Below, in pieces: positions 1 to 6,037 of a stretch of DNA of 6,037 bases; positions within the stretch are counted from its first letter, which is position 1; each line of letters opens with the position of its first letter. This DNA is from Paracoccaceae bacterium. GTDB lineage: Bacteria; Pseudomonadota; Alphaproteobacteria; Rhodobacterales; Rhodobacteraceae. The notes beneath the pieces were generated by a model. The model had not been told where the DNA came from, did not search any database, and saw nothing but the letters and a program-made list of their open reading frames with translations. The position numbers were made by a program, and so were the translations under genes. The stretch is from assembly GCA_002746395.1 (NCBI GenBank), contig NVXA01000006.1, forward strand, positions 50,545 to 56,581. The letters are read 5' to 3'.

Positions 1-595
1 CAGAGCTATTAAGACTTGCGCCACCCAGATTATCAGGCTCGAAAGCAACCATCGGATTATCTTCGATTGGTGCAAATTCGACCCGCTGAATGTCTTGTAA
101 AACGAACCACGCGCCGTAACCCAGAACCCCAATCACGGCAGCCAATACGACCGCAGGTCCAGCCGCAGCAACCGTTGCACCGGTTGTGCCTATTCGCCCG
201 TCAACGCCATTACCCGGCATATTCGGCGTCCAGGACTGTGGGTCTGTTATGGGTTGCAGGTCAGTTTTTTTCTTTTTCGCAGGTGTCCCGCCCAATTCAA
301 CGCTGGCGCTTTGGAACCGCGCCTCGACGCAAAACCTTGCAAACGTAACCTCGGGATCCAACTCAAGATAACGCGCGTAGGATCGCACATAGCCAGCCAC
401 AAAACTGGCGTTAGGAAAGACGGAAACATCACAGTTTTCAATGGCTGAAATATACGCCGCCTTGATCCGTAGTTCTCGTTGAACATCCAGCAAAGACTTG
501 CCAAGCGTGGCACGCTCGCCACGCAGCTCATCGCCAAGTTTCCGCTCGAAGGAGTCGAAACCGCCAAGGTTTATATCTGTGGGCGTGTTGCTCAT
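1..595 (-). CDS. RodZ-like helix-turn-helix membrane protein (partial, C-terminal part beyond window edge)
   Basis: The minus strand reads open from ATG at 595 to the window edge, giving 198 codons without a stop. Residues about 17-80 match the RodZ-type cytoplasmic helix-turn-helix domain, with the segments LGDELRGERATLGKSL, LRIKAAYISAIEN and FVAGYVRSYARYLELDPE, the last being very typical of the family. A Pro/Lys-rich linker with a KKKK run follows (about 99-138). A hydrophobic stretch at about 140-166 is the probable single membrane helix, and the C-terminal part after it would be periplasmic. RodZ links MreB to the cell-wall elongation machinery; this role is taken from the family and not shown here. 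The gene lies 175 bp downstream of hemA on the same strand and has its own predicted promoter, so it need not be co-transcribed. The ribosome binding site is weak (GCAGG close to the ATG). Family assignment is strong; equivalence to E. coli RodZ is less sure. Confidence 0.88.
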   Translation of the reverse strand, partial: MSNTPTDINLGGFDSFERKLGDELRGERATLGKSLLDVQRELRIKAAYISAIENCDVSVFPNASFVAGYVRSYARYLELDPEVTFARFCVEARFQSASVELGGTPAKKKKTDLQPITDPQSWTPNMPGNGVDGRIGTTGATVAAAGPAVVLAAVIGVLGYGAWFVLQDIQRVEFAPIEDNPMVAFEPDNLGGASLNSS

Positions 596-610
596 TAGCC
601 TGCTTGTATC

Positions 611-639
611 ATTGTAGCCTCGGTGCGTATTTATCCCAA
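611..639 (-). promoter_or_regulatory. Predicted sigma70-type promoter of the rodZ-like gene
   Basis: On the minus strand, TTGGGA (639-634) is followed by a 17-bp spacer and TACAAT (616-611). The -10 box matches TATAAT at 5 of 6 positions and the -35 box matches TTGACA at 4 of 6. Transcription would start about 10 bases before the ATG at 595, so the leader would be very short. The call rests only on consensus and position. Confidence 0.45.
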
Positions 640-670
640 CGCCACGAAATCACAAGGGTTCCATGGCGTT
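638..670. repeat. 7-bp inverted repeat AACGCCA/TGGCGTT next to the rodZ-like promoter
   Basis: AACGCCA (638-644) and TGGCGTT (664-670) are perfect reverse complements separated by 19 bp. The left arm touches the predicted -35 box of the rodZ-like gene. No T-run follows on either strand, so it does not look like a standard terminator. A regulator site or a chance repeat are both possible. Confidence 0.35.
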
Positions 671-679
671 AGTAACTAA
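669..679. repeat. 11-bp palindrome TTAGT-A-ACTAA
   Basis: TTAGT and ACTAA are perfect reverse complements around a single central A. The palindrome overlaps the right arm of the AACGCCA/TGGCGTT repeat by two bases and lies about 30 bp upstream of the predicted -35 box of the rodZ-like gene. It has the size of a small dimeric regulator site, but no regulator can be named. Confidence 0.3.
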
Positions 680-704
680 TTTGTATCACCTTTTTGTGAG
701 TTTG

Positions 705-725
705 TGCAGGAAAAATTAACCTGCA
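705..725. repeat. Inverted repeat TGCAGG-N9-CCTGCA downstream of hemA
   Basis: Six perfectly paired bases flank an A/T-rich 9-base loop, 46 bp past the hemA stop codon in the direction of hemA transcription. It could form a small hairpin at the end of the hemA message. There is no clear run of T after it on the minus strand, so it is at best a weak or non-canonical terminator. Confidence 0.3.
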
Positions 726-770
726 TGCCGAGGTCAGGCTTACATCCATTAGAAAGTGGCAGTTTTACGC

Positions 771-1994
771 CTACGCGCTTAGCTCTGTACGGTTCAGTTC
801 ACAATGCTGCCAAAGGGAATCGAGCGCCCGCACGAGGTGGTCCGTCATCTGTGAGTTATGCACCGGGGACGGCGTAAACCGAAGCCGCTCGGTACCGCGC
901 GGAACCGTTGGGTAGTTGATCGGCTGCACATAAATTCCGAAGTCTTCCAACAAACGATCCGACAGGCTTTTGCATTTCACAGGATCAGCGACCAGCACCG
1001 GTACAATGTGACTGTTATTTTCCATAACAGGCAAACCAAGTGCTTTCAGACGCATTTTCAATACCTTGGCGGCATCTTGCTGCGCATCGCGTAGTTCTTG
1101 ATGTTCCTTCAGATACCGAACCGAGGCTGCGGCCCCAGCCGCAATGGCTGGTGGAAGTGACGTCGTAAAGATAAATCCTGGCGCATAAGAACGCACTGCG
1201 TCCGCCATTTTTGTCGATGTCGCGATATACCCGCCCATTACGCCATAAGCCTTCGCCAATGTGCCATTGATGATATCAATCCGGTCCATCAGGCCATCAC
1301 GTTCAGCAACGCCACCACCGCGCGGGCCATACATACCAACAGCATGGACTTCGTCGATATAGGTTAGCGCGTTAAACTCGTCCGCTAGATCACAAACTGC
1401 TTCAATCGGGCCAAAATCACCATCCATCGAATAGATCGACTCAAATGCGATCAATTTGGGGCGGTCCTTATCGACTGATTCCAAAAGCTCGCGCAGATGA
1501 TCCAGATCGTTGTGGCGCCATATATGTTTTTCACACCGTCCATGACGCACCCCTTCAATCATCGAGGCGTGGTTTAGCTCGTCCGAAAAAATTACAAGAT
1601 CGGGAAACAGTTTTGGCAGAACCGACAACGTTGCCTCGTTGGCGATATAGGCGGATGTGAAAATCAACGCCGTCTCTTTTTGATGCAAGTCGGCCAGTTC
1701 GCGTTCAAGTTCTTTGTGATATATCGTTGTGCCCGAGATGTTGCGTGTTCCGCCAGAACCAGCCCCCGCGATCCGAAGCACTTTTTCCATCGCGTCTATA
1801 ATAACCGGATTTTGCCCCATGCCCAAATAGTCGTTGCCACACCAGACGGTGATGTCTTGCTTCGTGCCATCGGGCCGCGTCCAGACAGCATGCGGGAACG
1901 CCCCCCGCTCACGACAGATATCTGTAAACACACGATAGCGTCCCTCGTCATGAAGGGCGTTTAACGCTGTATCCAGTTGGGCTTCGTAGTTCAT
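771..1994 (-). CDS. hemA: 5-aminolevulinate synthase (ALAS, Shemin pathway)
   Basis: This PLP enzyme condenses succinyl-CoA and glycine to 5-aminolevulinate, the first committed step of tetrapyrrole synthesis (heme, cobalamin and, where present, bacteriochlorophyll) in alphaproteobacteria. The 407-residue length is normal. Recognisable landmarks are R21, N54 in [10 protein letters not shown]83 and N85 in [12 protein letters not shown]142 in [10 protein letters not shown]189 in SIYSMDGD, D214 and H217 in [12 protein letters not shown], and the PLP lysine K248 in [14 protein letters not shown]248 has the same number as in the Rhodobacter capsulatus enzyme. The C-terminal ERLRFTPSP segment holds the carboxylate-binding arginine (about R372). 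The start at 1994 has GGAG (2005-2002) seven bases upstream. The gene is 132 bp downstream of the LdtR-like marR gene on the same strand and has a predicted promoter of its own with overlapping inverted repeats. I saw no FnrL-type TTGAT-N4-ATCAA site upstream. Confidence 0.98.
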   Translation of the reverse strand: MNYEAQLDTALNALHDEGRYRVFTDICRERGAFPHAVWTRPDGTKQDITVWCGNDYLGMGQNPVIIDAMEKVLRIAGAGSGGTRNISGTTIYHKELERELADLHQKETALIFTSAYIANEATLSVLPKLFPDLVIFSDELNHASMIEGVRHGRCEKHIWRHNDLDHLRELLESVDKDRPKLIAFESIYSMDGDFGPIEAVCDLADEFNALTYIDEVHAVGMYGPRGGGVAERDGLMDRIDIINGTLAKAYGVMGGYIATSTKMADAVRSYAPGFIFTTSLPPAIAAGAAASVRYLKEHQELRDAQQDAAKVLKMRLKALGLPVMENNSHIVPVLVADPVKCKSLSDRLLEDFGIYVQPINYPTVPRGTERLRFTPSPVHNSQMTDHLVRALDSLWQHCELNRTELSA

Positions 1995-2008
1995 TGCTAC
2001 ACTCCAAA

Positions 2009-2023
2009 CACATTCATAATGTG
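2009..2023. repeat. 15-bp perfect inverted repeat CACATT-CAT-AATGTG at the hemA start region
   Basis: Two 6-bp arms are perfect reverse complements around a 3-bp centre. The repeat covers the predicted -10 box and probable start point of hemA. It could be an operator for a dimeric repressor. A hairpin role in the mRNA is less likely, because only part would be transcribed. Confidence 0.4.
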
Positions 2024-2044
2024 GTATATTTGAAGTTGTTGCAA
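2016..2044 (-). promoter_or_regulatory. Predicted hemA promoter
   Basis: On the minus strand, TTGCAA (2044-2039) is followed by a 17-bp spacer and CATTAT (2021-2016). Each box matches 4 of 6 consensus bases. Transcription would begin near 2009, leaving a leader of about 15 bases that still contains the GGAG ribosome binding site. Both boxes fall inside short palindromes, which suggests regulator sites overlapping the promoter. Confidence 0.4.
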
Positions 2045-2045
2045 C
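2038..2045. repeat. GTTGCAAC palindrome over the hemA -35 box
   Basis: GTTGCAAC is a perfect 8-bp palindrome covering the predicted -35 box of hemA. Two bases further out on each side, AG (2034-2035) and CT (2048-2049) also pair. It is short and may be chance, but its placement would suit a regulator that blocks or assists polymerase at hemA. Confidence 0.3.
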
Positions 2046-2126
2046 TCCTTACACTACAAATCGACGCAGGGATGGAGGATTACGTCTAACCTTGCAAGCC
2101 AATTCTGCGCGAGCTTTCCGCTTTTC

Positions 2127-2624
2127 TTAGTATATATATCGAATTTGGTCGGCCCAATACCGTTCAACAATACGCAGATGCACATTCATAGCATTTAGCG
2201 AATCTTCACTTAATGTCGCCCCCGTGATCAATCCATCCGCTTGGCGTGCGAACATTTCAGACAAGGCTTCGCGAATCTTGCGGCCTTTTTCCGTCAACCG
2301 CACGCGCACCGAACGTCGGTCCACAGCGCATTTTTCGTGGTGCATGTACCCCGATTCAACGAGTTTTTTAAGGTTATAAGATACGTTTGACCCCTGATAA
2401 TACCCGCGAGATTTCAGCTCACCAGCCGTGACTTCCTGTTCGCCGATGTTAAACAGCAACAGGCCTTGCACAGAATTGATGTCAATCAGGCCCAGTCGTT
2501 CGAACTCGTCCTTCACGACATCCAGCAACAAGCGGTGCAGGCGTTCCAACCGCCCAAGCGTATCAAGATAAGTTGACAGGTTATCCGGCGTATCCTGCTC
2601 ATTAACAGCCGTCTGCATATTCAT
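2127..2624 (-). CDS. MarR-family winged-helix transcriptional regulator, LdtR-like
   Basis: The 165-residue protein has the MarR layout: N-terminal dimerisation helices (about 16-45), a winged helix-turn-helix (about 49-112) and C-terminal dimerisation helices. The recognition-helix region RGYYQGSNVSYNLKKLVE and the wing with VDRRSVRVRLTEKG are the hallmark of the alphaproteobacterial LdtR-like group. LdtR was described in Liberibacter and rhizobia as a regulator of stress tolerance and L,D-transpeptidase expression; whether this protein has those targets is unknown, and no transpeptidase gene is adjacent. An upstream in-frame ATG at 2642 would add six residues, but GGAGG lies inside that stretch, six bases before the ATG at 2624, so 2624 is preferred. 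The gene sits between sdhE and hemA on the same strand. Autoregulation and control of hemA are plausible inferences only. Confidence 0.93.
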   Translation of the reverse strand: MNMQTAVNEQDTPDNLSTYLDTLGRLERLHRLLLDVVKDEFERLGLIDINSVQGLLLFNIGEQEVTAGELKSRGYYQGSNVSYNLKKLVESGYMHHEKCAVDRRSVRVRLTEKGRKIREALSEMFARQADGLITGATLSEDSLNAMNVHLRIVERYWADQIRYIY

Positions 2625-2630
2625 TTTTGG

Positions 2631-2635
2631 CCTCC
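2631..2635 (-). promoter_or_regulatory. Ribosome binding site GGAGG that fixes the marR start
   Basis: A perfect GGAGG lies six bases upstream of ATG 2624. It falls inside the coding sequence that would result from the upstream ATG at 2642, which itself has no good Shine-Dalgarno sequence. This supports the shorter protein. Confidence 0.8.
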
Positions 2636-2673
2636 AATACATTTCACTGCATTAGTTTTGCCACTACGAATCG

Positions 2674-2691
2674 CAACAAGAGGTTAAATAT
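2674..2691 (+). promoter_or_regulatory. Candidate operator CAACAAG-N7-ATAT upstream of marR
   Basis: CAACAAG (2674-2680), seven bases, then ATAT (2688-2691) lies about 50 bp upstream of the marR start. The same pattern with identical spacing occurs on the minus strand between sdhE and aatA (3030-3013). A related CAACAAC-N5-ATAT lies upstream of hemA (2041-2026, minus strand). CGAAT (2667-2671) and ATTCG (2690-2694) form an inverted repeat around the marR copy. It could be an autoregulatory site, but CAACAAG alone also occurs inside coding sequence, so this is tentative. Confidence 0.25.
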
Positions 2692-2712
2692 TCGAAATTT
2701 TGTGGAATAATT

Positions 2713-4256
<1,544 letters not shown>

Positions 4257-4302
4257 AACTTAACCACCCTACGTACTATTTCCACCTACTATAGGAGAAC
4301 AC

Positions 4303-4548
4303 ATGTCCGAGTCGCCTAACAGCAAATCTGATCCTGCAAAACCTAACAAAAAGAATACCCTCATCTGGGCCGCAGTGGTCGGTCTGGGTACGTCTGTCCT
4401 TGTTTTCTGGATATTGAGCAGCCAAAGCTTTACGGCTCGACTAATTGCAGGCATCGTTGCAGGGGTGGCGGTTGCTATATCGTCTTATCGAAAATCAGTC
4501 GCTGCGAGCGCACGATCAAGCAATAACCCTGACGTCAAATCACCATAA
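4303..4548 (+). CDS. Small two-helix membrane protein of unknown function
   Basis: I do not recognise this 81-residue protein. It has a hydrophilic N-terminus rich in Ser, Lys, Asn and Pro (1-18), a hydrophobic helix at about 19-38 (IWAAVVGLGTSVLVFWIL), a short turn with QSFTAR, a second Gly/Ala-rich helix at about 44-62, and a basic, Ser-rich tail starting with YRKS. The short loop and the positive charges just before helix 1 (KPNKK) and after helix 2 suggest a hairpin with both ends in the cytoplasm. Coding status is supported by a good Shine-Dalgarno AGGAG (4293-4297) five bases before the ATG, and by membrane-like composition. It lies 46 bp after aatA and 120 bp before serS on the same strand. 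I see no catalytic motif, and toxin-like or transport-accessory roles would be guesses. Confidence 0.75.
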   Translation: MSESPNSKSDPAKPNKKNTLIWAAVVGLGTSVLVFWILSSQSFTARLIAGIVAGVAVAISSYRKSVAASARSSNNPDVKSP

Positions 4549-4668
4549 CAGCTAACTCTGTCACAGATTTGATAGACATTCACCTGCGCAGAAAAAAGAA
4601 GCCGGTTTACCCTAACACCAAACCATTGCATAACCTGCCAAGAACATATTCAACCAACGAGTGAAGCC

Positions 4669-5958
4669 ATGCATGACATCCGTATGATCCGCGAAAACCC
4701 TGAAAGCTTTGATGCGGGCCTTGCCCGTCGGGGCTTACCTGCGATGTCCGCTGAAATTCTGGAAATTGACAGTGCACGGCGGGCCAAAATCCGCGCCGCA
4801 GAAGAAGCCTTAGCTGAACGCAATACGGCAAGCAAACTGGTCGGCGCAGCAAAGGCCAAGGGTGATGAGGCCGAATTTGAGCGCCTGCGCGCACTTGTCG
4901 GTGACAAAAAGGCCGAGATTGCCAAGCTGGAAGAGGAATCCAAAGCTGAAGATGCGCGGCTTAACGAATTGCTCATGGGTATCCCCAACATTCCTGCGGA
5001 GACCACGCCAGATGGGGCAACCGAAGATGACAATGTCGAAGTGAAAAAACACGGCGCGCCGCGTAACTTTGCGTTCCACCCCAAGGAACATTATGAAATT
5101 TCCGGTGCGGCTGCGGGGATCGACTTCGAACTGGCGGCTAAACTGTCGGGATCGCGATTCATGGTTCTTAGCGGCGCAATGGTTCGCCTGCACCGCGCGT
5201 TGGCGCAATTCATGCTGGATACGCACATCGACAAAAACGGCCTTACCGAAATGTGGGTGCCGGTTCTGGTGCGCGACGAAGCGATGTATGGCACAGGACA
5301 ATTACCCAAGTTTGCCGAAGACAGCTATCGCACCGAAAACGGCTGGTGGTTGATCCCAACCGCTGAAGTGCCGCTAACCAACGTGGTCGCAGGCGAGGTC
5401 GTGGACGAAGCAACCCTGCCCCGCCGGATGATGGCCCACACGCAGTGTTTCCGTTCTGAAGCCGGATCAGCTGGGCGCGATACAGCAGGGATTTTGCGCC
5501 AACATCAATTTGAGAAGGTCGAGATGGTTTCGATCACCAAACCCGAAGACAGTGCCGCCGAGCTGGACCGAATGGTTGGCTGCGCCGAGGGCATTCTTGA
5601 GGCCCTAAATATCCCCTACCGCACGCTGGTTCTATGCACTGGCGACACAGGGTTTGGCATGCGTCAAACTTTCGACATCGAGGCATGGCTGCCGGGGCAA
5701 AACGCCTACCGCGAGATTTCATCTTGTTCTGTGGCCGGTGATTTTCAGGCGCGACGGATGAATGCGCGCTATCGCCCTGAAGGTGGCAAACCCGAATTTG
5801 TCCATACGTTGAACGGCTCTGGTCTCGCGATCGGGCGGACGTTGATTGCGGTCGTGGAAAACTACCAACAAGCAGATGGCTCGATCACTATTCCTGACGT
5901 TTTACAGGGGTACATGGGTGGAAATACGGTGATTACTGCAGATGGAATGCTGGCATAA
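4669..5958 (+). CDS. serS: Seryl-tRNA synthetase
   Basis: This class II aminoacyl-tRNA synthetase charges tRNA-Ser (and tRNA-Sec where present) with serine. The 429-residue length is normal. The N-terminus [20 protein letters not shown] is typical and leads into the long antiparallel coiled-coil arm (about 28-103, rich in Ala, Glu, Lys) that grips the tRNA variable arm. The catalytic domain follows: the motif 1 region around 160-200, the TAEVPLTN serine-binding TxE (T231, E233), motif 2 [20 protein letters not shown] (261-280, R262) continuing to FEKVE (281-285), the serine-specific REISSCS segment (348-354) with DFQARRM, and motif 3 [18 protein letters not shown] (383-400, R390). The Shine-Dalgarno sequence is weak (GAG at 4659-4661), but the start fits the family. 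The 120-bp upstream gap shows no T-box or other recognisable leader. No gene follows within the remaining 79 bp. Confidence 0.98.
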   Translation: MHDIRMIRENPESFDAGLARRGLPAMSAEILEIDSARRAKIRAAEEALAERNTASKLVGAAKAKGDEAEFERLRALVGDKKAEIAKLEEESKAEDARLNELLMGIPNIPAETTPDGATEDDNVEVKKHGAPRNFAFHPKEHYEISGAAAGIDFELAAKLSGSRFMVLSGAMVRLHRALAQFMLDTHIDKNGLTEMWVPVLVRDEAMYGTGQLPKFAEDSYRTENGWWLIPTAEVPLTNVVAGEVVDEATLPRRMMAHTQCFRSEAGSAGRDTAGILRQHQFEKVEMVSITKPEDSAAELDRMVGCAEGILEALNIPYRTLVLCTGDTGFGMRQTFDIEAWLPGQNAYREISSCSVAGDFQARRMNARYRPEGGKPEFVHTLNGSGLAIGRTLIAVVENYQQADGSITIPDVLQGYMGGNTVITADGMLA

Positions 5959-5961
5959 TCA

Positions 5962-5982
5962 ACATTCTCAACGGCTGAATGT
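5962..5982. repeat. Inverted repeat ACATTC-N9-GAATGT after serS
   Basis: Six-base arms that are perfect reverse complements begin four bases after the serS stop codon. The stem is A/T-rich and not followed by a T-run, so it would be a weak hairpin at the end of the message and not a clear intrinsic terminator. Confidence 0.25.
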
Positions 5983-6037
5983 ATTACTGCGTATGGGCGC
6001 TAAAACTCTGTGTTGACGACTAATTACACACGAATAC

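Noticed and set aside
16..348. Plus-strand open frame of 110 codons opposite the rodZ-like gene
   Set aside because: The minus strand here encodes a clear RodZ-type HTH protein with conserved motifs; the plus frame is Arg/Gln/Pro-rich with no family resemblance and is an antisense shadow.
247..567. Minus-strand open frame of 106 codons inside the rodZ-like gene
   Set aside because: It is in a different frame from the recognisable RodZ-like sequence, which runs uninterrupted from 595 to the window edge.
2034..2070. Possible PpsR/CrtJ site (TGT-N12-ACA) upstream of hemA
   Set aside because: The nearest TGT...ACA pair on the minus strand has an 11-base spacer and not 12, and there is no second copy.
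1995..2126. FnrL site (TTGAT-N4-ATCAA) upstream of hemA
   Set aside because: Read on both strands; no sequence close to the consensus was found.
2101..2126. Intrinsic terminator after marR
   Set aside because: Only a 3-bp GCG/CGC pairing with no T-run on the minus strand; not enough to call.
4274..4292. Repeated TACTAT hexamers 13 bp apart upstream of the small membrane protein
   Set aside because: Two short A/T-rich hexamers are easily explained by chance; no -35 box at suitable distance was convincing.
4557..4567. TCTGT-C-ACAGA palindrome after the small membrane protein
   Set aside because: The one-base loop cannot form a hairpin as drawn and there is no T-run; too short to call an operator without conservation.
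6013..6018. TTGACG as a -35 box for a gene beyond the right edge
   Set aside because: A matching -10 would fall at or past the window end, so it cannot be evaluated.

Overview
The window looks like chromosomal core sequence from an alphaproteobacterium, most likely a marine member of the Rhodobacteraceae (Roseobacter group). The reasons are a Shemin-type 5-aminolevulinate synthase whose residue numbering matches the Rhodobacter enzyme at the active-site lysine, an LdtR-like MarR regulator of the alphaproteobacterial type, an alphaproteobacterial RodZ-like protein, and a class I-gamma aspartate/prephenate aminotransferase. Base composition looks moderate (roughly half G+C, judged by eye), which is low for Rhodobacter itself but fits several marine relatives. 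I see no mobile element, CRISPR array, rRNA or tRNA.

Layout. The left half is on the minus strand. Reading in that direction the order is sdhE (2973-2713), an LdtR-like marR gene (2624-2127), hemA (1994-771), then a RodZ-like HTH membrane protein (595 to the window edge, cut at its C-terminal side). The right half is on the plus strand: aminotransferase aatA (3054-4256), a small two-helix membrane protein of unknown function (4303-4548), and serS (4669-5958). The two halves diverge from an 80-bp region between sdhE and aatA (2974-3053). No gene-free stretch exceeds about 175 bp.

How the genes relate. Most are housekeeping genes: succinate dehydrogenase flavinylation (sdhE), the first step of heme and bacteriochlorophyll precursor synthesis (hemA), amino-acid transamination (aatA), seryl-tRNA charging (serS), and cell shape (RodZ-like). 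The marR gene sits between sdhE and hemA and is the natural candidate for local control. The intergenic regions hold short inverted repeats, especially over the predicted hemA and rodZ-like promoters. A weak shared CAACAA/ATAT element lies upstream of hemA, upstream of marR and between sdhE and aatA. Three starts (marR, sdhE, aatA) are placed downstream of the longest possible ATG because strong Shine-Dalgarno sequences and family alignments point there. I see no clear new multi-gene system. The most interesting leads are the possible operators and the small membrane protein.
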